This document shows, one piece after another, positions 24,822 to 40,000 of a stretch of 64,000 nt of DNA; position 1 is the first letter of the stretch; every line of letters begins with the position of its first letter. Both the position numbers and the translations under genes were made by a program. The DNA is taken from positions 563,042-627,041 of the forward strand of contig NW_017802913.1 of the NCBI RefSeq assembly GCF_001625305.1, in the 5' to 3' direction. The notes below the pieces were generated by a model. It saw only the letters and a program-made list of their open reading frames with translations, did not search any database and had not been told where the DNA came from. This DNA is from Branchiostoma belcheri (Eukaryota; Chordata; Leptocardii; Amphioxiformes; Branchiostomatidae).

Positions 24822-25006
24822 CCATGTGTAGTGAATACAGACTTGAAGCGCTGTGCTGTGTTGATGAGTGCTGCCAGGCAGTGCCGGGAAATGTTCATGT
24901 CCTCACAATGAAGAGAGAAAATCCCAGTGATGGTACAAAGGAATAAAGAAATGTCCTCATCCCACGGAAACTCTGACGGCATGTTCAAGAACATACCGGA
25001 CAGCAT
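24822..25006 (-). CDS. unc80: UNC80 exon 27, last one visible
   Basis: Phase 0 to 2; donor CATGG/gtgagt. MLSGMFLNMPSEFPWDEDIS, then RHCLAALINTAQRFKSVFTTHG, matches vertebrate LLEEMFLGMPSEFPWGDEIM / RQYAATVINTAVHFNHLFSLSG. About 900 further vertebrate residues should follow but none is recognisable at lower coordinates. Confidence 0.95.
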
Positions 25007-28000
25007 CTGAAGGAGACAGGAACATAAGTTTAAGATACTGTAAGGCCACATCAATTTAATTCGTTTCTCAGATTTTTCCGAAAAAATATGAAGCGACAGG
25101 GTGAAAAAAAAAAAAAAAACAGGCCAAGGCACCCTGTGATAGCTGGAAATGGTACAATATGATTCATTAAGTGAACATACCAGGCTGGTTTATAATTAAA
25201 ATAAAAGATTTTGAACTTTTAATGAAACAATCTTGCATTAAATATTGATACTTTAAAAAACTTGAACAACTAGGAAGAAAGGGACTTTCTTTAACCGTTG
25301 GGGACAAAATATGTCTTACATTGAGCATTTTGCAGTTGATTTAGAACTAAAAAGATTTTTTTTTTTGCAAATCAGAAAAAATAGACAGGGCAAATCCAGG
25401 AAACAACAAATTAAATTGGTGTGGCCTAAAGAACATGCTAACACTGACTAGTGAATTTGGTACACAATAAAGTAGACATTACAACAAAAGTACAGAACCT
25501 GCCTTTTCATTAAATATATACTAATGCTACAGCCAGTAAATTTTATGGATGACATCACTGTGTGCATTACATTTCACTTGCACATGCACATTATATATTA
25601 GGTGGCAAACATTAGTACCGATGGATTGCAGCTAAATTTTTCAGATATTTTTCAGAAAGTGAATGTTATCTCGAAACAGTTACAATGTATAACTCACAGG
25701 AGAGCTAATCTTCCACTGGTCGTGACAGAAGACAGACAGTATTCAATTTGGTGAATAGCTCTACACCATGATAACCCTAATGCTCTATTCACCATTACCA
25801 AGAACCCTTTTCAACAAGTACAATAAACAGTGACCAGTGTTCTCACCAGGATTTTTTCACAGCATAGGGTTTACATGTAGGCACAGAAGGTCAACTTCCG
25901 GGCACAAGTCATGCATTGAGCTGAAAAATGTTGAAACACATAACCCCCTGTGAGACTATCACTCTTCACAGCATAGGGGTCAAAATCACAGCATAGGGGG
26001 CCCTAACCACAACATAGGGAGCCCCTATGCCCAAAAGGCCTGGTAAGTACACTGGATAAACGTCGTGTACAAAGGACTGCAACCCTTTCCAGTAGTGTGC
26101 ATGTCAGGTTAGCAAGAACAGCTGGGATCTCAACTCCTGAGCCCTTGGTCCAGAGGCAGGATTGCTGAAGTGTATAGGCTTCTTGAAAAACTAATAACCA
26201 TATATAATACATATTATATATGCCAGCGTATTTTAATGCTTGATCTGCTTACCTTTGTCCAGATGTTTTTGTGAAGAGCATCAATGTCATACAGGTCCTG
26301 TAGAGACATAATACAACAATTCACAGTGAGACACACAAAACAATACTGTGTGTCTGAGTCAGCTGAGGTGAGAAGTTACTAAACTTGCTTCATTCCCTAA
26401 GTTCTATAGTCCAGGTTTTCTTATTTCTAACAATTATAATAATAGTATGTACTTTGTCAACATCTCTTTTCTAAGACTATATGAATATGGGGCAGGCAGC
26501 AAATGGGTACGATAATATGTAATGAATAGCAAAGTTCTTTGATCACAACCATTTATATTTTACGAACCAACGTTTCGATGACCGTCTGTCATCTTCATCA
26601 GGGCAATTCTGACTGGTTTACTGTGCACTGACACTAGATGTTACTTGGTGCATAGTGCACTAAAGGTGTTACATGGTTCACAGTGCATGCCCTGATGAAG
26701 ATGATAGACAGTCATCGAAACGTCAAGTTATAAAAAATAAATGGTTGTGATTAAAGAACTTTGTATTCATTCGTTTACCAACCTGATCAAATTATTTACG
26801 GGCATGATTTGTAATGTAAACAGCCTCCAATTCTGGACTTCCAGTTTAATTATGGACTAATTCTCATATCTCAGCAACCTTACATCTAGATGGGCTAATA
26901 TCATAAACTATAGGTAAAAATGAGTTAAAAAATATGTGGTGGCCATCAAGGGCCCCTAATTCTGTAGAATTCTGAACTGGAGCCAGAATTCTGCATGGGA
27001 ATTGGACCCAGTATTCTGGGTAGAATTCTGCAAAATAGGGATAATTCCCAAGGGATTTAAAGGTTAAAAGTTTAAAGGAATGTACAGACAAGATATGTAC
27101 AGAATACGATTCAGCTGTTGAATTAACCTTTCACCATTTCAACCTTAGGCCACGCCAATTTAACTTCTTGGTTAACAGATTTTTCTAGAAAAAAATGGAG
27201 CGGGTGGGCGAAAAAAAAAACCAAAAACAGGCCTAGGCATCCTATTATGGCCAAAAATGGTACTGTAACAATAGGAACCATGAAGTCAACATGCACACCA
27301 GGCTGGTTCAAAATTTAAACAATGAATTTTTAACTTTTAATGATACCACTGTGCATTGAAAGATGGAATAACAGTGACTGTAACAACTAGAAAGAAAAGG
27401 ACTGTTTTTTACTGTTCAGGGCAAAATATGAGAATTTTGTATTTTCTTTTGCAAATTAAAAAAAAAAGGAAGTGGGCGAATCCGTTAACCAAGAAATTAA
27501 ATTGGTGTGGCCTTAGATTCAGTTTTCATCATCATCATCATAAAGAGCATTATAATTTAGTTAAGCATCAGAGTTTCACCTACTTTTCCAAGTTTCCCAC
27601 TGAAGAGAGCGAACGGAACATCTAATGACTTCCGTGAGAAGCTTGGAAGTGACTTCAGCTCAGACTGTAAGAACATCACATGACTCAGCACCTAGGACAG
27701 AGCCAAAACAAGTCAGCTTCATCACACCTGTACCACTTCTCAGTCAAGGCTCATTTACAGGAAAACATGTTCAACCTCATCGGGATCCAAAAAACCTGGT
27801 TGCCCAGTTGCCCGGGGCAACCTAAATTTACTTGGGGCAACCTATTTTTGTTGTTTTATTTTTGTTAATTTCAGGTATTAATGGCTATTACTAGTATCAA
27901 CTAACTAAAGGCTGTTAAAAATATTGTCAAAGGCTTATGTATGTACCATCATTACTTAATTTGAGGAAAGTAGTAACTTATAGGTGGGACAACCTAAAAT

Positions 28001-31000
28001 TCTGATCGGCAACCTAATTTTTGCCATTGGTTGCCCACTGGGCAACCTGGTTCAAAAAGTATTTTGTACACTGCTATAGGAGTGGTAAACTTTATTGAAG
28101 ATCAATCATTTTAAATGTTACAGGTTCTCCAAAGCCTATATATGGGGCACAACAGGCATGCTTCAAGATTGATATTCAAATGAAGGAATGAATGAATGTT
28201 TTCTTTTATTCAATTTGTACTATGTGATGATTTTTCTACTTAATACATGATATCCAATGTCAATTGTATGGAATATTGCAGGTTGTAGCAAGAAAAGGAA
28301 TACATATAATATATATTATAATACATGTCAAGTGTAAATGGACATTCCATCCCTTCTGGAGAGACCTGTGAATTTTGTACACTCAGTAATTCTGGTGTTC
28401 CAAATTTTAGAATTATATATAAATGACATCTTCCCAAATTGCACATTACCACTTTCAGACACCCTACATGTATATCTACATTTTGATTCTAATTTTAGGG
28501 CATTAAAAGGTGATCCTGAACACTATATACCTATATAAAAAACACCATCAGTTAGTAGAATATTTCTCAATCAGTGACTCTTTTTGAAAGGTAGAGACAC
28601 GTACCTCCAATTTTTTAATGTTCACTTTACATCTGTAAGTAGTGATGGTAAAACCAAAAGATCCCTAGTGGAACGGACTGATGAACATCAGAAGTCTGCA
28701 GACCGTCAGGACGGTAAATCTGTGCTTTGCCAACATGAACTCAAAGCGGGACATGGCCCTATCTTGGGCATCGTTAAGATCATAGACCAGGAATCCCGGA
28801 AGGCACATAGAAAAGCGGTCCACATCCAGTTGGAACGTACCGGGACGAATCGCAATGAAGGTTGGGAGCTGCCCAAGTCCTATTTACCCCTACTCCGCAA
28901 GGAGGCGGGGGAGGCCACAAGACCCGCACAAGTCTCGTCCTAGTCTCATGTTCTCGCGAGACTAGGTCACTCCGTGATCAAGATGTACAGTCGACATCCA
29001 AAATTTGGAGGTACGTGTTTCTACCTTTTAAAAGGAGTCACTGATCGAGGAATATTTCACTATTACTGATAATTCTACGTGCATGACTGATGAACCTCTT
29101 CGACAAAAAACACAATGATTATGATGAAAGGACTACACGTACCTGTCCTGGAAATGAACTCTGCAGCAGAGTTGTCATGAAGCGAAGCCTGCCCAAGTCT
29201 GCCAGCTTGGAGGTAAAAGTCTGTCAGGAGTTAACAAACATAAATTGAGTTCTGATATCGTGTATTCAGGCAGTCTTCGCTGGACCACCAACATTACGCC
29301 ACCAATAAAGGCTACAACTAACACTCAGGCTTTTCAGAAAATACAAAGATACATGTATGTACACACTCAGATATTACGATATCAGGGATATCGCGACCAA
29401 AACATACGAAAAAGTCACGTTTCCGGAGATTTACTGCGCACTTACTTAGACTCTGGTCAGATTTAAACTCCGACACGGAACGTTAACCGGTTCTTGAGTT
29501 ATCCTCTTTTGAATATTTTTAAAGAACCACCCCTGCAGTTACAGAGCAAGCTGCTAGGGGGCCCAAACATACGTCACTTCTTCCCCAGCATAAGAGCTAT
29601 AATACCTATCACAGTCTCAAATTTTGTGACCCTAGCATGTGCAGATCATGAGATATTAAAACCGGAAGTTCCGCTGCATTACCACAGAAAGTCATCAGGG
29701 GGCCCAAAATCTAATAATTTCTAGTTCTCATCAAGACCTACCCAGCTACCAAGTATGAAGACAATCCATTTAAGCCTTCTCGAGTTATCCTGTTTACAGA
29801 CACACAGACAGACAGACACACACACAAACGCCTCTGAAAACATAACCTTCTTAGCGAATGTAATAATCAGGTCTTTCATTCATTCACTAAACACCAGGTA
29901 CTTCCTCTCTTTTTGAAGTTTGTCATGATGATATTTAATTTTGCTCTTGTGAGGCCAAATATCCATCATGTCAGTGTCCAGATGTACACATTGTCAGGTA
30001 GAACTTCTCTCAGGTGTCAAGCACATGATTTGTTGGTATGTTGGAAGCACAGTCTTTACACTGTGACGTGAACAAAGACACCAATGTTATCTTCAAAGTT
30101 CAGCTGTGTTGGTAGAAATCATTAGGGAGCAAGTTTAAACTGCAATTTACAACACAACAAATTGGACTCACCCAAATTTTTGACTGTACAACTCCAGTCT
30201 TTATCACGGAAAGACTCACAACATTACACATAGAATCGCCTGGTCATTCAGTCTCACTGGATAAAGTAAGGATCTTGGACTCAGAACCAGACTTCTTCAC
30301 ACGTGGGATTAAAGAGGCCATCTACATCAGGGCATTACAACCATCCCTCAACAGAGACAGTGGTGCCACAGACTTTCTGCAACTTATGATCCACTGCTCA
30401 CGGAGTCACGTGTTATCTGCATGACGTCACGGAAGTGGTGGATTGCTCATTCCAATTTGTTGTGTTGGAAATTACAGTTTAAACTTGCTTCATAAAAGAC
30501 TGGTATGTTGTCTGTGTTGTCAGTTGCCCTTGTGAGTTCAAAGTACATGTATCTGAACTTCCACCACATAGACCCTGTTACCCCCACCTGTTTCTGGTAT
30601 ATCTGATAGGCTTGTCTGGGGTCCATCTTAACTAACTTCAGCTGTGGTACGACCTGTCGCTTGAAGAAGTAGTAGTCCCGCACGTACCACTGGTCATTTC
30701 TCAGTTGATCTGCAACATACAGTCATGTACATCAACAAATGCATGCAAGATAAAATTCAAGATTTTTTACCTCAATCAGAAAAGAGCACAATATCATAGT
30801 AAGATAATTCACAACTGAAAGATCTGTAGTCAATATATGGCAAAATTATGGCATTTACTAATATTAGTAATGACCTACAGAATCTGATGTTAAACTGTTA
30901 CAGATAATTGATTTCTATGGAAAAAAGGTGATGCCAACGTAACATGCCAATGTAACAATGAAATTTATCCAGATTCAATAAAATGATAAAGTTAAACTTA

Positions 31001-34000
31001 AAGTTGAAGAAATATTTCACTAACTTGTCTTTTTGTCTGCCAGAAAGTGCTGATCATGCTGATCTTGCCTGATGTTGAAAAACTCCAGGCAGTCCTGTAG
31101 AATACTATTGAACTGTGTATCCTGCAGTAGAATCATACAAACATGTTACATGTATAAAGCCTTGGTCACAACGCGCCGTACGCGCAACTGCGTGCTGTCT
31201 ACGTGCAAAAACGTGGGCAAATTTTGGGGATCCTTAAGTGGTGTGTACCGCCTCTGTACGGAATCCAGTGGATTTGGGAGCACGCAGACACTTACCACTT
31301 GAGCTACGAACGATGCACGCGACTGCTGATGGCCAGACGTGGTGTGAGACCACATACTCACACCTTGTGTAACCGTGTGATTGACGTATGTTAACGTACT
31401 GATCATGCCAGTCCTTCCCCACGTTTTCAGAAAAACGTAGCAGACGTGGCCTCCCAACACGTACGGCAGGTTGTGACCGGATCCCCAAAATTTGCCTACG
31501 TTTTTGCACGAGGACAGCACCCAAATGCACGTACCGCGGTTTGTGACCGAGGCTTAACTGATGTGACCATGGCCAAATTCACTTAAAGAAACTGTCATTG
31601 ACATGGTCCTTCTAACTGTCAAGTTTTGACAATGAGGTTGACAAAGCTTACAGTAATAATCTTACTTCTTGCTATGAGATTCTGTCTTAAGTGGTCTCAG
31701 CTTAACTCCATACTGAGGCCACACCAATTTAATTTGCTGTTTCTCAGATTTAACAAAAAAATATGAAAAAAAAGAAAACAGATCAAAGCACCCCATGATA
31801 GCTTTCACACCTACAAACCGGTGCTGTCCTTTCACCTGTTCTCATACTAGCTACATGTAGTCAACAAAACATACAATTCATATTATCCTCAACACAACAT
31901 ATAGCCTCCAAACAATAATGTGCCGAACATAACAATTTTTTAGTGTCTTATGTAATAATAATTTAGTTACATGTATATGTATGTTTGATGTGCTTGTTAA
32001 ACCTTGCCCAATATCAGCCATTGCTGTCTGGGTAGTTCACTGTATCGGGATGTTGCAATTCTAATAAATGAAGCTACATGTTCTAAGATTTGCTCTGCTG
32101 CCTGAGCAGGGACCGGTCTGAGCCAGTTGTTACCAGCTGAGAGAAGTGGTTACCTCCAGTACAGGCAGCTGGGTGGGGATGCACGACTCATCTGTCCCAT
32201 GTACAATCACTTTCTGAAAAAGAAGGAAAAAAAGTCAACTTAGGCAATAATGACAATCATTCCAGTCTCCTCTACAAATATAATTATAAACTATTTACCC
32301 TTCATCACCAACCTTCACTCCCAACTAAGGCCACACCAATTTAACCAATTTAATTTCTTGGTTAACGGATTTTTCTAGAAAAATAATGGAGCGGGCGGGC
32401 AAAAAAAATGAAAAATAAAAACAGGCCTAGGCATCCTATTATGGCTCAAAATGGTACGATAGGAGCCATGAAGTCAACACACAAGGCTGGTTCAAAATGT
32501 AAACAATGAATTTTGAACTTTTAATGATACCACTGCATTGAAAGATGGAATAACTGTAAAAACTAGCCTGGATTAAAGGGACTGTTTTCAACTGTTCAGG
32601 GCAAAATATGAGTATTTTGCAGTTGATTCTGAATTTTTATTTTTATTTGCAAATCAGAAAAAAATGAAGCGGGCGAATCTGTTAACCAAGAAATTAAATT
32701 GGTGTGGCCTAAGAAAATAAGAAAAACAAGAAAAAGCATTTTTGGTAGTGTGGGTTTTCCAGGATGCATCAGTGGTTTAGAATCTGTATCATGGGAGAGT
32801 TAGGAGGTTTAGTTTATTTAATAGTTTACTTTATTTATCCAGGATATAACATATCACTGCAATGCCATTTTTCAATGTTGTACACTAAAAAAAGCAGTTA
32901 CTGTACTAAGATAATAAACAGGAAGACAAATATACAAATTAACTTGAAGATAATTACAATAATAGTTGGGAGTTAAATGTAGGTTATGGATGAAGGGGTC
33001 ATATTATGAGGCTAACTGCCTGAAGAAACCACATTCTTTGCTGTCCTTCCACAGATTGGCACTTTGGAGGGACTGTTATTTTGACTAGTCTAAGGTATTA
33101 AAATTAAAAAAAAAGCAGTTAACAGACTTTCATAGATCTTAGCAGATGTTTTAGAATTCATCTTAGACTAGTTTTGAGCTGATATCAAAGGTTCAAACAT
33201 CACTGATAATACGTATACTGGGTACAGAACACCAACCCTTAAGACAATGGAAAACTTAGTACAAAGTGACCACTGGTTCAGCACCAAGGACAGCACATAT
33301 TAACACATATATTAGCTTTACTAACTGTAACTGTAACTGTTATGTATAGAACATTTTATACCCACAACATTGAAGAATGTGATCCATCTGTAAAACAGAC
33401 CTTAGCAGTTTAAAAAAGTGTTTTAGATTTTTACATATTAATTATTCTTTCATTTCCCATCTAGTCCCTATACTTTCTGATGGAAGGCAAAACAAACCTT
33501 TGTACTTGGAACATTTGCAGTAAGGAGGACAGCATGCTGCAACAATACAATATAGTTATAGTTATCATATTATAAATGGTAACTTAACACTGTCAGTCAC
33601 CTGCTCTGACATACTTATGTAGCACAAATTGTGAAAATCTAATTTAACAGAATCAAACTATTACTTTAATTTGCATCATTGAATGAACATACACTTTGTT
33701 GCATTGACATTACAAAAGCTAAATCATATTTGCCATAGTCATAATTAAGAATAATTATAACCCATGAACAGTGGATTTTGTCCACTCACCTCACAGTGCT
33801 CTTTCCTCAGAATTGGTTTCACATCTTTGGGATACAGACTCTCCACAAAAGGAACCACCTGCAATCAACAACAACATCATTGCAAACAACCTTACTGCTA
33901 GAACAGACTAAAGTGCACATTTCTGCTAAGGCCACACCAATTTTATTTGTTGACTCTCAGATTTGCCTCTTTAAGTTTTTTCTGATTTGCAAAAAAAAAA

Positions 34001-37000
34001 AAAGATTCTTGTTCTGAATCAACTCAAATATGCTCATATTTTACCCCCAACAATTGAGGAAAGTTCTTTTCTTCCAAGTTGTTACTGACATTTGCATCTA
34101 TAAATGCAGTGGTTTGGTTAAAACTTCAAAATTCATTGTTTAAATATGAACCCAGCCTTTTGTGTTGACTTCATGGCTCCTATCATAGCATTTGGGTCTA
34201 TCATAGGATGCCTACACCTGTTTTTTTTTTGCCCTGTCCGTTCACATTTTTTCTGAAAAAATCTAAGAACCAACAAATTAAATTGGTGTGGCCTAAGGCA
34301 GCCATTACTTTGCTGCTTTGGACTACAACTTCACTGGTAAAAAGGCAAGGTGCTAGAAACAACATTTTTATTTAGACAAAGCACCCAGTAGTATGTACTA
34401 TTGTAATTAATTATTACAGAACAGTGACCTTTCTAGCCAACATCATTAAAACATTACGGATACCATTTCCTTCCAAAATTTGAAATGATAGTAGTAAACT
34501 CTTCTCTTACCTGGTAGATAGCAGACAGAGTAATGGCCATGGCATCATCTTCCCCTCGCACAGGAGATCTGACATAGTACATCACCAGTCCCATCTACAT
34601 GTACAGGAATGAACACAGGAGATCTGACATAGTACATCACCAGTCCCATCTACATGTACAGGTGAACACAGGAGATCTGACATAGTACATCACCAGTCCC
34701 ATCTACATGTACAGGAATGAACACAGGAGATCTGACATAGTACATCACCAGTCCCATCTACATGACATTGTACAGGAATGAACACAGGAGATCTGACATA
34801 GTACATTACCAGTCCCATCTACATGTACAGGTGAACACAGGAGATCTGACATATACATCACCAGTCCCATCTACATGTACAGGTGAACACAGGAGATCTG
34901 ACATAGTACATCACCAGTCCCATCTACATGTACAGGAATGAACACAGGAGATCTGACATAGTACATCACCAGTCCCATCTACATGTACAGGTGAACACAG
35001 GAGATCTGACATACATGTAGCACATCACCAGCCCAATCCTGAATTTCAGTTCGTTTCATTTATGAATGAGGGCTGCATACTTTAATTGAGAAAATACAGA
35101 ATACAATATGTACAATGTCATGTTTATTTTTTTATCACATCCATTTCTAGTACTTTGTCCTTACATGGTGGATCTACGAGTGATCTAACCAGTGTTCGAA
35201 TTCAGAGCATTTATATGTACTTACCAGCTGATTAAAGAGATAGTGTGATGTGTGCTGTGGTAGGTGATCTCCTGCATTCAGCAGCCTTCTCAACAGCCAT
35301 ACCAGCTCCTCCTGAAAATCACACAGTTGTGATGAAATTTCTGCTGTGTGTCATCACATTATATGAATACCAAGTCATGTAATTTGCACTTTTATTTATT
35401 TATTTATTTGTTTATTAGAATTCACCACAAGTACAAACATACAAGTGGAAGGGATGACAAAACAGTTGTATTGACACCTTTACAAGTTGTCTTCCCAAAC
35501 ACTACAATATAAATAACAACTATATAGATACAAATTACAATGTCGAACAATTGTTGACATGAAATACAAATTCCTACAATAACTGTCAGTGATACGTATA
35601 CATTAGTCCTAAAAATGCAATACAATATAATATACACTGCCATAAAATATTGCTCATTATATATAACTGTAATAATACTAAAAACTAGTAATAATACTAA
35701 TGAGGTCTTAAAGCTGTACAGGAGGCGCACCTACAAGATGTGGACCAAGAGCAAGGAAAGTCACTTTCGGGGTATTGCCTTTTTCTTTCAGACAATCTTA
35801 AACTATTTCTAGGCGTACACGAAATACAATCCTATACGTCATTTTGATAATACATTACAATGACATGTACTACGTTAAAATTTCTGTTCCTTTCTTGTAG
35901 GTAGGGATGGTACAACAATATTTATAACAGAGACTAAAAACGGGAGCTAAGTTCAGTTGTTGAGTTATAAGTTATTACCTGTTTTGGTCTGACATTAAGA
36001 TTCTCCAGGAAGTGTTTCAGGAAGAGTGCAGGATCATCAACCAGACAGGACCAGCAAACCATCCGGGCAACAGCACCAACTATATGAACAGAATATGCGT
36101 AATTGTAAGGAATTTACATGAGAAAAAAATTCCCAATTTCTGTACAAAATGTAATTATTCTATGGACTAACATGGACATAAAAGTCAACATCAGTCAAGG
36201 TTAGAAAACTTTCCACAAGTTTGTCAAGCAATAAATCAATTAACTCTTGAACAACAGTTTAAAGCCTCCTCGTATTATGATGATTATACTTTGCTAAATA
36301 CAAGAAAAAACTTGCTTGTCAGTTATTATCCTCTTAACATTAAGACTAATAATGGTCTTTTTAAATACAAAAGTCACATGACAACCTACATGTACATGTT
36401 GCTGTGAAAAATACAAACTTAGTACACGTATGCATCATGTTTGTTTGTTTTGTGTGTCAAAGAAAACTGAGTTAGGCCACACCAATTAAATTTGTTGTTT
36501 CTCGGATTTTTTCAGAAATAATATGGAGTGACAGGGCGAAATAGAAAAAAAAACAGGCCAAGGCACCCCATAATGTTACAATATGAGCCAGAACATACCA
36601 GGCTGGTTTATAATTAAGACAATAGATTCTGAACTTTTAATGACCCAAATTGACTGTTACAATTTTGTACATTGAAAACAACTAGGAAGAAAAGGGCTTT
36701 CTTAAACTGGGCCAAAATATGTCTTTCATTTGGGTATTTTGTAGTTAATTTAGGCCACACCAATTTAATTTCTTGGTTAACGGATTCGCCGCTTCATTTT
36801 TTTCAGATTTGCAAATAAAAATAAACATCCAGAATAAACTGCAAAATGCTCATATTTTGCCCTGAACAGTTGAAAATAGACCTTTTCATCCTAGTTGTTA
36901 CAGTTATTCCATCTTTCAATGCAATGATATCATTAAAAGTTCAAAATTCATTGTTTAAATTTTGAACCAGCCTGGTGTGTTGACTTCATGGCTCATATCG

Positions 37001-40000
37001 TACCATTTTGGGCCATAATACAATGCATAGGCCTGTTTTTATTTTATTTTTTTTTTCGCCCGCCCGCTCCATTATTTTTCTAGAAAAATCCGTTAACCAA
37101 GAAATTAAATTGGTGTGGCCTTAGCACCAAAAAAATCTTCTTTTTTTTGCAAATCAGAAAAAAATGGACAGGGTGAATCCGAGAAACAACAAATCAAATT
37201 GGTTTGACCTTAACAGAATACAATCAATATACAGTTTTATTGTCAGTCTTTCTATGCTTTCTGATAATCCCATGGACTACTATGTTTTATGATGATAACA
37301 ACACAAAAAATTGCTGTGACCTTTCAACCCTTCTTCATTGACCTCCTCATCATCAGTCAGACGTATCAAGATGGCGGCTATCGCAGATATGGCGGACGGC
37401 AGGACGGGTTGTGCAGGTGTCAGGGTCTGGTGCAGGGACGTGTGGTCTGACCTCTCCTCTACATTCCCTACTGCTGGGAGGTCAAACAACAGTTTCAGTA
37501 GAACGGTCTGTATCTATCTGTATAGCCGGTATAAGCGCCTTTCGGCGTAACACCAGCTTCGCAGGCATGCGGCGCGGCGGCAGCTGGCTACATTACACTG
37601 ATCAACTTGTTACACCTAACCGTTGAACATCTAACTCTAAACAATGTTTAAAGCTATCTTATGACAATGCCCCTACTGTACTTGGTGACAGCGAGTTCCA
37701 CTCTGCGATAGTTCTATGAAAGAATGAATTCTTGAACACCTCAATCCTTGGTTGATAACTCTGGTAGTTGAAGGCATGGCTATTTCTTGTTCACTTCAGG
37801 GCTGGTATATATATATTAGGTACTTAGTGATTGGGACGTCCACCAGTTCATTAGTCATTTTGTACATCATGCATAGTCTGGACACTTTTCTTTGTCTCAG
37901 TCTAAGTTTTGAAAACGAAGATGCGCGTATGAGTTTTGCTTGTTTGGACAGACAGCAGCTTGACCAGTTGTAGGAGTCGTGGATGGAATAACAAGAAAAG
38001 TTGTGTAGGCTGTATGATAATAACATTAATGACCTGCATCTTAAACTGCCACATTCGCTTTCTCTCAAAGGAAATGACAGGTTATGAATGAAAGGTTATG
38101 ACACCATATACATCTCGGTGCAGGTCATTAACCCTCAACTGTTACTTCATCTTTGCTTACAACTTTAACCTCCTTGCTTAAAACTGCTATGCTGCAGACA
38201 AACTGTCCACAAATGTACAGGTGTGTTAGAGCCATTCCCTTTAATTTTATGCAATAATATTAGACAACAATGTGGTTTCCCCCAAAGCCGATTTCAAGTG
38301 GCTCCATCTGAACGCTCCAAATCATATTGAAAGTGCCTCGATCCCACTTCTAGAGGTGGTTTCGAATCGGTTTTCCGCGATTTGCATCTGAACACAATGT
38401 GATTTCAATGTGACTTCACCTGGTCATGGATTACAGGGTGATATTTCTTTATTTATTATGTAATACCAAATTTTACTTGGCAGCAACTTAAAGAGCAGTA
38501 ATGGTCAAATAATGTGTCCGTTCTAGGACAAGCTTCACCGCCTCATGGCGGGACCACGTCGGCATTCGGCCGAGATACGATGGGAGGCCAGCAAGCAGGT
38601 CGTTGACCCCTGACATTGATAACACGCCACCTTGCCTGTTTTCATCAAACAACAATGAATGCAGTTTCGGAGAATTGTGATCGGACACGGTTTGAAAGGC
38701 ATGTGTGGCACGTGGACCAGATGTGAGGAATGTGAATTACCCAAATTGCAGTTCGGGTGGTTTCATATGAACAAGGCCTAATAGTCCACTATATACTATG
38801 TATATTCTTCAGCTGGCACCCAGTAAATGACAACAGCTATTGTGTAAAAAAACCAGGTCAGTGACCCCTTAGCACGTCTGCATAATATGAATTTCAAAAC
38901 TAGTTTTTATTGGGGCCAGACACCCCCTTTGGAAAAATAGTGTAACCCTGATGGATTTCCGCAGATACTTTCACAACTTACTGTTAAACTGTTATAGTCC
39001 TTAACATTAAACAATCACGCTGCAGGCTGTAACTGTTTTAATTATCTGAACACCTGAAATACTGACAGTCCTATACAAAAACAATCTGCATCATCTGGAC
39101 TCCAATAACTAATCAGACCCCAAAAGTCAATTGAAAGGAATCCATCAAACCCATCATGACCTACAGCTGGGAACATAAACAAAAATATCAATCCATGCCT
39201 TCAAAAGTTATGCCACTAAATCCACAGTCTTCCACACTATAGCAGACCCTTCACAAACTTAAAAATAGAACCCTTCTGCAGAAGAATATGTCCTTCCCCA
39301 AAGATAGCATACGTCATGTGTGACATTTTATGTCATACTGGGCCGCAATTATGTTTGATACGGGTGTTCTGGCCCGTGATAACTAGTGGTGCGGCCCGGG
39401 GGTTCTTTACGCGTACGGCCTGGGCTTCCAAATGCTCCATAGAACGATTTGAATGCGCTTCGCCCTAACCGCGTGCACCGCTTTCAAAAATTTGAATACA
39501 AATTTCGGACGTTGGAATTGATGTTTTTGCATTTTTGGGGGTTTAGGGACACTAAATTTTCGCTCATTTTGCATTAAAAGGCACGTTTTCTTCGGTGATT
39601 ATGACATATTAATATAAAATACAACTGATGAAATACATGGTGTATTCCGCATCACCCTCGGTCCCAGCCCTCCCGCAGATCGATACGGAATACCCGTGTT
39701 GTTCTATATTTACCATCATCGTCTCCGTCATGCTGTACCAGGGTCTGCTCGTATCCTGCCTTGAGGAGGACAGGCACAGCTGTGATGTGACACTCTCCAC
39801 GTGCCACCTGCAGGTGCTGTTCCTCTGCTAACAGCACCTGATGCAGGTGTGCATCCTGCTGGGCTGTTCTGCTGGTAGCAGCTGCAGCAAACATTCGTTT
39901 CTGAAGAACATACATCCAACTATTAGTTGGTATAGAGCATTGAAAATCGTTTGTGTAATTGCATAAGCTATGACCTGTGTGGTTAAAATAGATAAGCTTA

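Noticed and set aside
34597-35035. CRISPR-like spaced repeats
   Set aside because: Units are contiguous copies of an exon junction in an animal gene, with no unique spacers.
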